From positions 154,370 through 218,369 of the forward strand of contig JACRME010000013.1 in assembly GCA_016235045.1 (NCBI GenBank): DNA of 64,000 nt, given 5' to 3'. A program made the translations under genes and the position numbers. Position 1 is the stretch's first letter. Every line of letters starts with the position of its first letter. Below the pieces are notes generated by a model. It saw only the letters and a program-made list of their open reading frames with translations, did no database searches and was not told the DNA's origin. This document shows positions 1 to 9,701 of this stretch, piece after piece. Source of the stretch: Nitrosomonadales bacterium. GTDB lineage: Bacteria > Pseudomonadota > Gammaproteobacteria > Burkholderiales > Gallionellaceae.

Positions 1-608
1 TCCTTGGTCGGCGACGCCTCCAGACCGCGTTCGCAGATTTCCACAAATTCTTCGCGGTTGTAGGCGATGCCGCCGCCGCTGCCGCCCATGGTGAAGGACG
101 GACGGATGATGGTTGGGAAGCCCAGCGCCTGCTGCACCTGCAAGGCTTCTTCCATGCTGTGCGCGATGTTGGAACGGGCCGAGGCCAATCCAATCCGCGT
201 CATCGCCTGCTTGAACTTCTCGCGGTCTTCCGCCATGTCGATGGCGTCGCGCGACGCGCCGATCATCTCGACTTTGTATTTCTCCAGCACGCCGTGTTTG
301 GCCAGATCGAGCGCGCAATTCAGCGCGGTCTGTCCGCCCATGGTCGGCAGGATGGCGTCGGGACGCTCCTTCTCGATGATCTTCTCCACCATCTTCCAGG
401 TGATGGGCTCGATGTAGGTCGCATCCGCCATCTCGGGGTCGGTCATGATGGTGGCCGGATTGGAGTTCACCAGGACGACACGGTAACCCTCTTCCTTGAG
501 CGCCTTGCAAGCCTGCGCGCCGGAATAGTCGAACTCGCACGCCTGCCCGATGACGATGGGGCCGGCGCCGATGATGAGGATGCTTTTTATATCGTTTCTT
601 TTAGGCAT
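1..608 (-). CDS. carB: Carbamoyl-phosphate synthase large subunit, N-terminal part (runs off the window)
   Basis: The reverse strand encodes the start of CarB, which uses ATP, bicarbonate and glutamine-derived ammonia to make carbamoyl phosphate for pyrimidines and arginine. The ATG at 608 opens with [18 protein letters not shown], the typical start of the first ATP-grasp half, followed by [17 protein letters not shown] and later [15 protein letters not shown] of the ATP-binding loop. About 202 of the roughly 1,070 residues expected are present; the rest lies beyond base 1. It is downstream of carA on the same strand, separated by a 70-bp inverted-repeat element rather than the usual short spacer. 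Identification is firm. Confidence 0.97.
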   Translation of the reverse strand, partial: MPKRNDIKSILIIGAGPIVIGQACEFDYSGAQACKALKEEGYRVVLVNSNPATIMTDPEMADATYIEPITWKMVEKIIEKERPDAILPTMGGQTALNCALDLAKHGVLEKYKVEMIGASRDAIDMAEDREKFKQAMTRIGLASARSNIAHSMEEALQVQQALGFPTIIRPSFTMGGSGGGIAYNREEFVEICERGLEASPTK

Positions 609-615
609 AATCTTT

Positions 616-687
616 TAGCCACAGAGTACACAGAGGACACAGAGAAGAGCGCCGAACGCTCCGTGATCTCTGTGTCCTCTGTGGCTT
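616..687. repeat. Inverted-repeat element, family A (copy 1), between carA and carB
   Basis: The left arm reads TAGCCACAGAGTACACAGAG and the right arm ends in CTCTGTGTCCTCTGTGGCTTA, so the two ends are inverted copies around a short centre. A second copy lies at 36507-36598. The carA stop codon (bases 686-688 on the reverse strand) falls at the element's right end, so the element touches the coding sequence. Transcription of carAB must cross it and could form a long hairpin. Confidence 0.85.
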
Positions 688-1870
688 AGGTTTTACTTTT
701 CTCCATCATTCCAACGAATTTGTCGAATAACGGCGCAACATCGTGTGGTCCGGGGCTCGCCTCGGGGTGGCCCTGGAAACAGAATGCGGGCTTGTCGGTC
801 AGTTCGAAACCCTGCAACGTGCCGTCGAACAGCGAGATGTGCGAGACGCGCGCGTTCTTCGGCAGCGTCGCCGCATCCACCGCAAAGCCGTGGTTCTGGC
901 TGGTGATCATCACGCGGCGGGTACTGGTGTCCTGCACCGGGTGGTTGGCGCCGCGATGGCCGAATTTCATCTTTATCGTCTTGGCGCCCACGGCCAGGCC
1001 CATGATCTGGTGTCCCAGGCAGATGCCATACAAAGGAATACCCACTTCGATGAATTTTTTGGTCGCTGCTATCGCGTAATCGCAGGGTTCCGGATCGCCG
1101 GGGCCGTTGGACAAGAACACGCCATCCGGCTTCAGCGCCAGCACCTCGGCGGCGCTGGTCTTGGCCGGGACCACGGTGATGCTGCAACCGCGCTCGGCCA
1201 GCATGCGCAGGATGTTGCGCTTCACGCCAAAGTCGTAGGCCACTACGTGGAAGGATTTTGGATTTTGGATTTTGGATTTGGACGTATCGCCTTTCCCCAA
1301 ATCCGAAATCCCAGTTCCTAAATCCTGGTATCCAACGCCCAGTTCCCACACGCGCTGCTTCCATTCGTAGGGTTTGTTGCAAGTAACCACTTGAGCGAGG
1401 TCCATACCTGCCAGACCGGCGAAACCGCGAGCGGCTTTCAGCGCCGCCTCGACATCGTCGCCGCTGGCGACACAGCCGTTTTGCGCACCTTTGGTACGCA
1501 GGATGCGCGTGAGTTTGCGCGTATCGATCCCGGCGATGGCGACGACATTGTTGGCCTTGAGGTATTCGGGCAGCGATTGCGTCGCACGGAAATTGCTCAC
1601 CGTCATCGACAGATCGCGGATGATCAGGCCGCTGGCAAACACCTGGCGCGACTCCACGTCTTCGGGGTTGCAGCCGACGTTGCCGATATGCGGATAGGTC
1701 AGCGTGACGATCTGTTTGCAGTAGGACGGGTCGGTGAGGATTTCCTGGTAGCCGGTGATGGAGGTGTTGAACACCACCTCGCCGACGCTGCTGCCCTCCG
1801 CCCCGATGGAAATGCCGCGAAATACCGTTCCATCGGCTAAAACAAGGATGGCTGGCTTCGTCTGCAACAC
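686..1870 (-). CDS. carA: Carbamoyl-phosphate synthase small subunit (glutaminase)
   Basis: CarA hydrolyses glutamine and passes ammonia to CarB. The N-terminal domain reads [12 protein letters not shown] and [11 protein letters not shown]; the class I amidotransferase domain has the nucleophile motif GICLGHQ and the His/Glu motif [12 protein letters not shown] prefer a GTG start at 1870, because AAGGAG lies 7 bases upstream and the protein then begins VLQTKPAIL as relatives do (394 aa). The ATG at 1894 adds 8 residues but has no ribosome site and abuts a hairpin. The linker before FHVVAYDFG is about 15 residues longer than in E. coli CarA; the extra residues are encoded by repeat-like DNA (see 1256-1325). 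Confidence 0.95.
   Translation of the reverse strand: MLQTKPAILVLADGTVFRGISIGAEGSSVGEVVFNTSITGYQEILTDPSYCKQIVTLTYPHIGNVGCNPEDVESRQVFASGLIIRDLSMTVSNFRATQSLPEYLKANNVVAIAGIDTRKLTRILRTKGAQNGCVASGDDVEAALKAARGFAGLAGMDLAQVVTCNKPYEWKQRVWELGVGYQDLGTGISDLGKGDTSKSKIQNPKSFHVVAYDFGVKRNILRMLAERGCSITVVPAKTSAAEVLALKPDGVFLSNGPGDPEPCDYAIAATKKFIEVGIPLYGICLGHQIMGLAVGAKTIKMKFGHRGANHPVQDTSTRRVMITSQNHGFAVDAATLPKNARVSHISLFDGTLQGFELTDKPAFCFQGHPEASPGPHDVAPLFDKFVGMMEKSKT
1256..1325. repeat. Repeat-like inverted element translated inside carA
   Basis: On the plus strand a run of GGATTTTGGATTTTGGATTT is followed 20-30 bases later by CCCCAAATCCGAAATCCCAG, giving purine/pyrimidine arms in inverted orientation typical of small dispersed elements. 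It is in frame with carA and encodes a low-complexity linker containing [10 protein letters not shown] between the N-terminal and glutaminase domains. No reading frame is broken. Other copies were not found in this window. Confidence 0.6.
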
Positions 1871-1898
1871 TGGAGGCTCCTTCAAGCTGGACATAAAG

Positions 1899-1929
1899 AA
1901 GCGGGAAGAACGTTGCGTTCATCCCGCTT
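1899..1929 (-). promoter_or_regulatory. Hairpin in the carAB mRNA leader
   Basis: AAGCGGGAAGAAC (1899-1911) and GTTCATCCCGCTT (1917-1929) pair over 13 positions with one mismatch and a 5-base loop. It lies between the predicted carAB promoter and the start codon, and in the direction of carAB transcription it is followed by a U-rich stretch. It could be an attenuator-type terminator or a translational control hairpin. Function is inferred only. Confidence 0.5.
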
Positions 1930-1943
1930 TTGATTCGGTGCAC

Positions 1944-1972
1944 ATTATAGCCGATTGGCACCTGCACTTCAA
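1944..1972 (-). promoter_or_regulatory. Sigma70-type promoter for carAB
   Basis: On the reverse strand TTGAAG (1972-1967) is separated by exactly 17 bases from a perfect TATAAT (1949-1944). Transcription would start near 1937 and give a leader of about 65 bases before the GTG start of carA, containing the hairpin at 1899-1929. Confidence 0.75.
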
Positions 1973-2031
1973 CGCGAGCCTTCCCTGAATTTGCGCATTG
2001 CCCGCAGGGCGGGATTGACTACAATGCGGCC

Positions 2032-4629
2032 ATGAGATTCGACGTCGACCTGCACCGCTACACCATCAAGCTACCCGATCGATTGCCGGGCGGCAGGCCA
2101 TTGGAGATGAGCGTGGTCGATTCCGGCGCGCACGATGCCGCACAGACCATGGTGTTCATCCACGGTTTCGGCGGGCGTGCGGCCTACTGGGAGAGCCAAC
2201 TCGAGCACTTCCAGGCGGATTACCGCGTGATCGCGCTCGACCTGCGCGGCCACGGCTATACCGACGCCCCTACCGAAGCCGAAGGCTCGCGCTACGACGT
2301 GCCCGAACTGGTGGCCGATGTCGAAGCCGCGCTCGACCTGCTGCAAGTGCCGCAACGCTTCATCCTGGTCTGCCACTCCTTCGGCGGCGCGCTATCCTCG
2401 TATTTCCTCAAGAAGCATCCCGAGCGCGTTTCCGCGCTGGTCATCGTTTCCTCGGCGGTCCGCTTCCGTCTGCGCTGGGCCGGACGCATGGTATTGCGCA
2501 TCCCGCCCGCCATCCTGAACCGGATTCGCAACATGCTGCCCTACGTCGGTTTCAACGCGGCGCGCATCTACCCGCCCGCGCATGTGGTGTACCTGCAGAA
2601 CAGGAACGGCCTGGCGGTCTGGGACGGCACCGAATACCTGCGCGCCATACGCATCCCCACCATGGTGATCCTCGGCCAGCGCGACATCCTGTTCTCGCAG
2701 ACCTCGTACAAGGAAGTCGCCAGACTGGTGCCCGACGTGGAAGAAGTGGTCATCCCGGTGTCGGCGCACCAGGTGATGGTGGAACGGCCGGACGCGGTGA
2801 ATCGCAGCATCGAGCGTTTCCTGCACGCGCAGACCGATCCGTTGACGCTGCTGGAACACCGGACCCGCAAAAAGACCCAACGCCGCGCCGCGCTCAAAGC
2901 ACTGGAAGCCGAGCGCCCCTGGCTCAAGTTCTACGACACGCGCACGCCCTATCGCATCAAGCCGCCCACGGTCGCCCTGCCGCGCCTGCTGGAAGCGACG
3001 GCGCGCCGCTTCGCCAGGACGCCCGCCGTGGAATATTTCGGCGGCAAACTGGACTGGCGCAGCATCGACCGCCTGGCCAACCGCTTCGCCCACGGCCTGC
3101 TGGCGTTGCGCATCAAGCCCGGCGAGCCGGTGATGCTGGCGCTGCCGAACACGCCCAACTGGATCATCGCCTATTACGGCATATTGAAGATGGGCGGCAT
3201 CGCGGTGCTGACCGATGCCGCCACCGACAAGGAGACCCTGTTCGCCCGCATCGCCGACACCAAAGCCGTGATGCTGGTCACCTCTTCCGACCGCTATCAG
3301 GGTCTGCGTTCCGACCTGCAGACCGACGAGCGCAACGCGACCCTGCGCCGCGTGGTGTTCGCCTCGCGCATGGATCATATGGGCTGGCGCGAGAAAACGA
3401 AGTTCGCGCTGCTGCACAACGTGCAGGACGGCCACTGGCTGCCGTGGTTCGTGCGCGACAAGCGCTACGGCAAGCGGCACCGCCGTTACGTCAAGTTCCA
3501 GCATGTGCTGGCGCGCGGCCGCAACTACCCGCCCGAGATCACGCTGTCGGTGGACGACACCGCCGCCATCGTCTATTCCTACGGTCGCAGCGGCCCTTCG
3601 CTGCCCATCCCGCTCACCCATCGCAACCTGGCTTCGAACGCCTTGCAGTTGCGCCACTGGCTGCCGGAATCCCGCCCCGGCGCGGAACGCTTCCTCGCGC
3701 AGCAACCGCTGTCGCTGGCCTACGGCCTTACCGGACTCTTGCATCTGGGCGTGTATCTGGGCGCGACGCTGATCCTGATGCCGGAGACCAACATCCCGCT
3801 GCTGCTCAAGACCATCAAGAAACTGCAACCTACTTACTTCCCCACCACCCCGCCCATCATCCAGCAACTGGCGCAGGTACCCGGCGTGCGCAAGTACGGA
3901 CTCGCCTCGATCCGCGTGTGTGCCGTGGGCGGTGCGCCGCTGCCGCTGGAGATCCGCGAGATGTTCGAAAAGATCACGCGCGGACGTCTGGTCGAGGCCT
4001 ATGGGCTGGCCGAAGCCTCGCCCGCCGTGATTGCCATGCCGCTGGCCGGACGCAGACAGAGCGGCGTGGTCGGCCTGCCCCTGCCCGACACCGAAGCGAA
4101 AATCGTCGACCTGGACAGCGGTGCCGCGCTGGAACCGGAACAGGTGGGCGAGCTATGGGTGCGAGGACCGCAGGTGTTCGCCGGTTACGGCGGCAGCAGC
4201 GAGCGCAGCGCAGCCGCGCCCCCCTCTCCTCAATCCTCTCCCGCAAGCGGGCGAGGAAGCGAACGAGAAAAACAATATTTAACTCCTGTACTGCACGACG
4301 GCTGGCTCGCCACCGGCGACATCGCCAGCATGGACGAGAACGGCTTCTTCACCATCGTCGAGCGCAAGGAAAACATGCTGCTGCGCAACGGGCTGCGCAT
4401 CTTCCCGCGCCAGATCGAAGACGCACTGTATGAACATCCCGCGATTGCCCTGGCGCGCGTGCTGCGCGAAAAAGACGAGCAAGGCGTCGTGCGCCTGCGC
4501 GCGCTGGTGAAACTGCACCGCAACCTGTCGAGCAACGAAGAGGAACTGATGAAATACTGCGCGAAACGCCTGCATCCTGGCGCACTGCCGGACAGCATCA
4601 GCTTCGAATCCGGCGAAGACCAGACCTGA
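2032..4629 (+). CDS. Alpha/beta hydrolase fused to an AMP-dependent acyl-CoA synthetase-type ligase
   Basis: 865 aa in two parts. Residues about 1-270 form an alpha/beta hydrolase with oxyanion segment FIHGFGG, nucleophile elbow CHSFGGAL (Ser), an aspartate in LGQRDILF and a histidine in SAHQVMVERP. Residues about 310-865 form an adenylating enzyme: the P-loop-like segment is altered (YSYGRSGPSLPIPLTH), with VEAYGLAEASP and LATGDIASMDENGF following. Such ligases activate a carboxylate as acyl-AMP and usually load CoA. The fusion recalls OleB-OleC of olefin synthesis, but the nucleophile is Ser rather than the Asp of OleB and no oleA or oleD is nearby. An in-frame repeat adds about 25 residues near residue 735. 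The true substrate is unknown. Confidence 0.85.
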   Translation: MRFDVDLHRYTIKLPDRLPGGRPLEMSVVDSGAHDAAQTMVFIHGFGGRAAYWESQLEHFQADYRVIALDLRGHGYTDAPTEAEGSRYDVPELVADVEAALDLLQVPQRFILVCHSFGGALSSYFLKKHPERVSALVIVSSAVRFRLRWAGRMVLRIPPAILNRIRNMLPYVGFNAARIYPPAHVVYLQNRNGLAVWDGTEYLRAIRIPTMVILGQRDILFSQTSYKEVARLVPDVEEVVIPVSAHQVMVERPDAVNRSIERFLHAQTDPLTLLEHRTRKKTQRRAALKALEAERPWLKFYDTRTPYRIKPPTVALPRLLEATARRFARTPAVEYFGGKLDWRSIDRLANRFAHGLLALRIKPGEPVMLALPNTPNWIIAYYGILKMGGIAVLTDAATDKETLFARIADTKAVMLVTSSDRYQGLRSDLQTDERNATLRRVVFASRMDHMGWREKTKFALLHNVQDGHWLPWFVRDKRYGKRHRRYVKFQHVLARGRNYPPEITLSVDDTAAIVYSYGRSGPSLPIPLTHRNLASNALQLRHWLPESRPGAERFLAQQPLSLAYGLTGLLHLGVYLGATLILMPETNIPLLLKTIKKLQPTYFPTTPPIIQQLAQVPGVRKYGLASIRVCAVGGAPLPLEIREMFEKITRGRLVEAYGLAEASPAVIAMPLAGRRQSGVVGLPLPDTEAKIVDLDSGAALEPEQVGELWVRGPQVFAGYGGSSERSAAAPPSPQSSPASGRGSEREKQYLTPVLHDGWLATGDIASMDENGFFTIVERKENMLLRNGLRIFPRQIEDALYEHPAIALARVLREKDEQGVVRLRALVKLHRNLSSNEEELMKYCAKRLHPGALPDSISFESGEDQT
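4219..4257. repeat. Family B palindromic repeat inside the hydrolase-ligase gene
   Basis: CCCCCTCTCCTCAATCCTCT followed by CCCGCAAGCGGGCGAGG matches the pyrimidine-rich palindromic unit seen between genes at 32437, 45482, 50341 and 54262. Here it is in frame and encodes PPSPQSSPASGRGSE, between the segment GELWVRGPQVFAGY and HDGWLATGDIA, where AMP ligases normally have only about 10-15 residues. Confidence 0.7.
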
Positions 4630-4653
4630 CTACTTTCCAATCTACCTCACAGC

Positions 4654-5187
4654 ATGTTCGAAGTCATAGTATTAGCCATCGCCCTCAGCATGGACGCCTT
4701 CGCCGTCTCCATCGGCCTGGGCTCAAAAGGCAACACCAAGGGACTGGGCCTGAAAGCCGGGCTCTATTTCGGCGCGTTCCAGGCATTGATGCCCTTCATC
4801 GGCTATCTCGGCGGCAGAGGCGTGCTGGGCTGGGTCGATGCCTATGCGCACTGGATCGCCTTCGGCCTGCTGGCACTGATCGGCGCCAAGATGATCTACG
4901 AAGGGTTGAGCGAAGGCATCGAAGAGAGCATCGCAACCCTCACCCACAAGATGATGTTGCTGCTGGCCATCGCCACCAGCATCGACGCCATGGCCGCCGG
5001 ATTCAGCCTGACCCTGCTGGACATCAACGCCTGGCTCGCCTGCCTCATCATCGGCGTGACGACCTTCGCCTTCAGTTGGGTCGGGGTGCTGATCGGCGAA
5101 AAGAGCGGCACCTGGCTGGAGAACAAGGCGGAGATATTCGGCGGGGTGGTGCTGATCCTGATCGGGGTGAAGATGCTGGTGATGTAA
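4654..5187 (+). CDS. mntP: Manganese efflux pump MntP
   Basis: 177-residue polytopic inner-membrane protein of the MntP (formerly YebN/DUF204) family, which exports Mn(II). It has about six hydrophobic segments in two related halves, each carrying the conserved acidic motif: [10 protein letters not shown] near the N terminus and [10 protein letters not shown] in the middle. Length matches the family (about 180-190 aa). It begins 24 bases after the hydrolase-ligase gene, so it may be co-transcribed with it. No yybP-ykoY manganese riboswitch fits in that spacer. Confidence 0.93.
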   Translation: MFEVIVLAIALSMDAFAVSIGLGSKGNTKGLGLKAGLYFGAFQALMPFIGYLGGRGVLGWVDAYAHWIAFGLLALIGAKMIYEGLSEGIEESIATLTHKMMLLLAIATSIDAMAAGFSLTLLDINAWLACLIIGVTTFAFSWVGVLIGEKSGTWLENKAEIFGGVVLILIGVKMLVM

Positions 5188-5196
5188 CCTCAACCA

Positions 5197-5281
5197 GTAG
5201 GGCGCAATGCGCTGCGCTTATTGCACCCTACGCATGCTGGCGAAAAACGATGGGATCGCGTTGCTCAACCCATCCTGCGCT
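5197..5281. repeat. Family C repeat cluster downstream of mntP
   Basis: GTAGGGCGCAATGCG (from 5197) and CGCTTATTGCACCCTAC (to 5231) are inverted arms. A second segment at 5249-5276, ending CTCAACCCATCCTGCG, resembles the reverse complement of the 'GTAGGATGGGTGGAGCGTAG' segment at 63952. Related units occur at 33504-33617 and 60711-60797. The rest of the 174-base gap between mntP and the next gene shows no coding signal. Confidence 0.75.
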
Positions 5282-5361
5282 TGCGGCGAAGCGGCTATAA
5301 ACGTTCCTTGGGGCTTGGCAGAAGACGGTGATTGTCCATCACCGGTTGGCCGCCCTGTTGA

Positions 5362-5931
5362 TCAGGCTTTGTCGCCCAGCGCCTTGCCGCACTTCCCGCA
5401 AAACTTGTCTGTCGCACCGCAGCTCGCGCCGCATCCGGCACAAAGGCGATCTTGACCCGCAAACTTGCGGCTCGTAAGCAACGCGGTCAGCGAAGCCGAC
5501 TGGTTCAGCACCGCCATGACCAGCCAACCGGCGCAGGCCAGGATGCCGAAAATGAAAATCCAGTTGTAGAGGTTGTGCAGCGACGCGTCCATCAAGGACT
5601 TGAGCAACAGCAACAGAACCGAGTGTGCCAGCGCTACGACCACCAGACTCACCGTGGGAAGGATCAGGTGCTGCAGGAACGACCATTTCCCGGAATGCTG
5701 CTGCAACGCCATGGTGGCGCGCTGGCCGAGCACCCAGAATGCAACCAGTGCCGCGCCATACCCCAGGAACTGCACGATGTGCGAAGCACTGAGCTTGCCG
5801 ATTGAGGTCTTGGCAAACAAATCCATATTCCCGATGACAGTCGCCAGAATGAGCGACAGCAGGATGACAGCCACATAGCGCCCGATCCAGTCCAAACCGG
5901 CCAATTTCTGATTGTTCTGTTCCATTCCCAA
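5362..5931 (-). CDS. Membrane protein with C-terminal zinc ribbon
   Basis: 189 aa, unknown function. Four hydrophobic segments are visible (around residues 17-34, 50-68, 88-110 and 122-142), followed by a short soluble tail with CAGCGASCGATDKFCGKCG, a four-cysteine zinc-ribbon signature (two CxxC-type pairs). It ends 5 bases before dapB starts being read from the same strand, so it may lie at the end of the nadK-recN-bamE-dapB transcription unit or be separate. The topology suggests the zinc ribbon is cytoplasmic; its partner is unknown. Confidence 0.7.
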   Translation of the reverse strand: MGMEQNNQKLAGLDWIGRYVAVILLSLILATVIGNMDLFAKTSIGKLSASHIVQFLGYGAALVAFWVLGQRATMALQQHSGKWSFLQHLILPTVSLVVVALAHSVLLLLLKSLMDASLHNLYNWIFIFGILACAGWLVMAVLNQSASLTALLTSRKFAGQDRLCAGCGASCGATDKFCGKCGKALGDKA

Positions 5932-5935
5932 ACCC

Positions 5936-7079
<1,144 letters not shown>

Positions 7080-7116
7080 TTGGATTAGATTTTCACAAAA
7101 CAGACAGCATGATACC

Positions 7117-8778
7117 TCAAGCCGCGCTCCCCAACATTTCCGCGGCATGTTTGCGCGTGGTCTCGGTGATCTTCGCCCCGCCCAGCATGCGCGCAATCTC
7201 CTCGATGCGCGCGGTTTCGCCCAATACACTGATGCTGCTCAGGGTCTTGCCCGCATGCGCGGCCTTGCTCACCTGCCACTGCGCATCGGCCTGCGCGGCG
7301 ACCTGCGGCAGGTGGGTGACGCACATCACCTGGTGGCGCCTGCCCAGTTGCTTGAGCAGCGAGCCCACGATTTCGGCCACGCGCCCGCCGATGCCGCTGT
7401 CCACTTCGTCGAAGATCAGCGTCGGCACGGCGGCGGCGCGGCTGGCGGCGACCTGGATGGCCAGGCTGATGCGCGACAACTCGCCGCCGGAGGCAACCTT
7501 GACCAGGCTGCGCAGCGGCGATCCCTGGTTGGCCGCGACCTGGAACTCCACGAGTTCCAGCCCGTGCTCGTTGCCTTCGTTCAACGGCAACAGGGCGATG
7601 GAGAACTGCCCGCCCTGCATCGCCAGCGTCTGCATGGCAGCGGTGATTTCCGCGGACATGGCCTCCGCCGCCGTGATGCGCGCCTCGCTCAAGTTTCTTG
7701 CCGCATCCAGATAGGCCCCGCGCGCGGCTTCATCCTGCTTGGCCAGTTCCGCCAGGTCGGCGCTGCCGCCCAGTTCGTCCAGCCGCGCGACGATGCCCGC
7801 CAGCGCTTCCGGCAACTGCTCCGGCGCCACGCGGTATTTGCGCGCCGCTTCCACCACGTCCGCCATGCGCTGTTCCTGCTGGCGCAAACGTTGCGGGTCG
7901 GCATCCAGTTTTTGCTGGTAATGGCGCAGGGCATACACCGCTTCCTGCAATTCGTTCTGCGCGCTTTCCAGCATGTTCAGCGTGCCTTGCAGTTCGGCAT
8001 CGAACTCCAGTCCGCTGCGCAGACGCGCGGTCAGCGCATTGAGTTGCGCGAGACAGGCTGTGTCCGCCTCGCTCAGCACTTCCACCCCGAACTGCGCCGT
8101 CTCCAGCAGGCTGGCGGCGTGCGACAGGCGCGCATGGTCGGCTTGCAGCGCCTCCCATTCGGCGACGGCAAAATTCAGCGTCTCCAGCTCGCGGCGCTGG
8201 AACGACAGCAGTTCGCGTTCGGCGGCCACCGCTTCGGCGTTCTGTTCCAGTTGCAGGCGGCGGCGGTGCAGTGTCTGCCATGCTTTGAAAGCTGCCGCAA
8301 CCTCTTCCGCCAGTTTGCCCAGTCCCGCATGGCTGTCCAGCAGGTCGCGCTGGGAGTCGGCGCGCAGCAGGGACTGGTGCGCATGCTGACCATGGATGTC
8401 GATCAGGCGTTCGCCCGCTTCGCGCAGTTGCTGCAACGTGGCGCTGCGGCCGTTGATGAAGCCGCGAGAACGCCCGGCAGCATCCAGCGTGCGGCGCAAC
8501 AGGCATGCGCCCTCGTCGCCTTCAAGCTCCTGTTCGCGCAACCACGCCTGCAGTTGCGGCATGCCGGAAATATCGAACTCGGCAGCGATGTCGGCTTTCT
8601 CGCAACCGGCGCGCACCATGCCCGCATCGCCGCGCTCTCCGAGCGCCAGCGATAAAGCGTCTATCAGTATGGATTTGCCCGCGCCGGTCTCGCCGGTCAG
8701 CGCGGTGAAGCCGGGGGAGAAGTCGAGTTCAAGGGTGTCGACGATGACGAAGTCGCGGATGATGAGATTCTTTAGCAT
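7117..8778 (-). CDS. recN: DNA repair ATPase RecN
   Basis: 553-aa SMC-like protein acting early in double-strand break repair. Walker A GETGAGKS is at residues 29-36 in an N-terminal head; a coiled-coil central region follows; the ABC-type signature SGGELSRISLAIQ and Walker B TLIFDEVDSGIGG are near the C terminus, with the His-containing VTHLPQVAA loop after them. Length is normal. Its ATG follows the nadK stop directly (TAAATG), so nadK and recN form one unit. Confidence 0.97.
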   Translation of the reverse strand: MLKNLIIRDFVIVDTLELDFSPGFTALTGETGAGKSILIDALSLALGERGDAGMVRAGCEKADIAAEFDISGMPQLQAWLREQELEGDEGACLLRRTLDAAGRSRGFINGRSATLQQLREAGERLIDIHGQHAHQSLLRADSQRDLLDSHAGLGKLAEEVAAAFKAWQTLHRRRLQLEQNAEAVAAERELLSFQRRELETLNFAVAEWEALQADHARLSHAASLLETAQFGVEVLSEADTACLAQLNALTARLRSGLEFDAELQGTLNMLESAQNELQEAVYALRHYQQKLDADPQRLRQQEQRMADVVEAARKYRVAPEQLPEALAGIVARLDELGGSADLAELAKQDEAARGAYLDAARNLSEARITAAEAMSAEITAAMQTLAMQGGQFSIALLPLNEGNEHGLELVEFQVAANQGSPLRSLVKVASGGELSRISLAIQVAASRAAAVPTLIFDEVDSGIGGRVAEIVGSLLKQLGRRHQVMCVTHLPQVAAQADAQWQVSKAAHAGKTLSSISVLGETARIEEIARMLGGAKITETTRKHAAEMLGSAA

Positions 8779-9651
8779 TTATAACGTCTGGTTCCAGAGC
8801 AATTTTTCGCGCAGCGTGTGGTAATAGCTATGGCCTTTGGGATGCAACAGGCAAACCGGCTTGGAATACCGGCTGACCAGCACCTTATCGTCGCCATGCA
8901 GATCGAAATGGGTGTGCCCGTCGAAACGGACTCGCGCCTCATCCGAGCGGTGCATCAATATCTCCAGTTTCGACTCGCTCTTCAGCACGATGGGGCGGTT
9001 GCTCAGGGTGTGCGGCGCAACGGGCACCAGCGCGATGGCTTCGAGCGCAGGATGCAGGATGGGACCGCCCGCGGACAGCGCATAAGCCGTGGAACCCGTC
9101 GGCGTGGATACGATCAGGCCGTCGGCACGCTGGTTATACAGGTACTCGTCGTCGATGCGCACCTCGAATTCGAGCATGCTGCTGTTGTTGCCGCGATGGA
9201 TGACCACATCGTTGAACGCAAGCGAATCGAAAACATGCTTTTCGCCGCGCGATATCGACGCGCTCAACAGCATGCGCTTCTCGGTCACATAGTCGCCGCG
9301 CAGCATGCCGGATATGGTGCGCTGCATCGTATCGATGGAGATGTCGGTCAGGAAACCCAGACGCCCCTGATTGACGCCGACCAGCGGGATGTCGAAGGGG
9401 GCCAGCATGCGCGCCACGTTGAGCAGGGTTCCGTCCCCTCCCAGCACGACGGCAAGCTCGACGTTGTTGACCATCCGATCCAGTTCCAGCACGGTATAGG
9501 GATGCTTCGAAAGGTGGTTGGCGGTCACGCTGTCCACCACCACATTCAGCCCCAGGTTTGCCAGGAAATCGGCCAGCTTGAGCAAAGGCTCGGCGATCTC
9601 CGGCGAATTGTATTTGCCGATCAATGCGATAGTCTGGAAGGGAGATTTCAT
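8779..9651 (-). CDS. nadK: NAD kinase
   Basis: 290 aa; phosphorylates NAD to NADP. The diagnostic GGDGTLL motif is at residues 71-77, and the second conserved block TPTGSTAYALSAGGPIL follows around residue 185. The start MKSPFQTIALIGKY is the standard one. It is the first gene of the nadK-recN unit and is divergent from hrcA with a 50-base gap, a common arrangement in betaproteobacteria. Confidence 0.97.
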   Translation of the reverse strand: MKSPFQTIALIGKYNSPEIAEPLLKLADFLANLGLNVVVDSVTANHLSKHPYTVLELDRMVNNVELAVVLGGDGTLLNVARMLAPFDIPLVGVNQGRLGFLTDISIDTMQRTISGMLRGDYVTEKRMLLSASISRGEKHVFDSLAFNDVVIHRGNNSSMLEFEVRIDDEYLYNQRADGLIVSTPTGSTAYALSAGGPILHPALEAIALVPVAPHTLSNRPIVLKSESKLEILMHRSDEARVRFDGHTHFDLHGDDKVLVSRYSKPVCLLHPKGHSYYHTLREKLLWNQTL

Positions 9652-9701
9652 AGCGTGGGATTAAACCATAGGCGCGATTCAATGACAAAGCGAATGGTAG
9701 A

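Noticed and set aside
693..1967. 424-residue reading over carA in another frame
   Set aside because: Arg/His-rich shadow of carA with no domain.
2032..4629. OleBC olefin-synthesis fusion
   Set aside because: The hydrolase nucleophile is Ser, not Asp, and oleA/oleD are absent; kept only as a comparison.
4630..4653. Manganese riboswitch before mntP
   Set aside because: The spacer is only 24 bases, too short for yybP-ykoY.
9652..9701. Promoter with TAGAAT directly before hrcA
   Set aside because: The hexamer ends one base before the ATG and no -35 box fits, so it could only serve a leaderless message from a later start.
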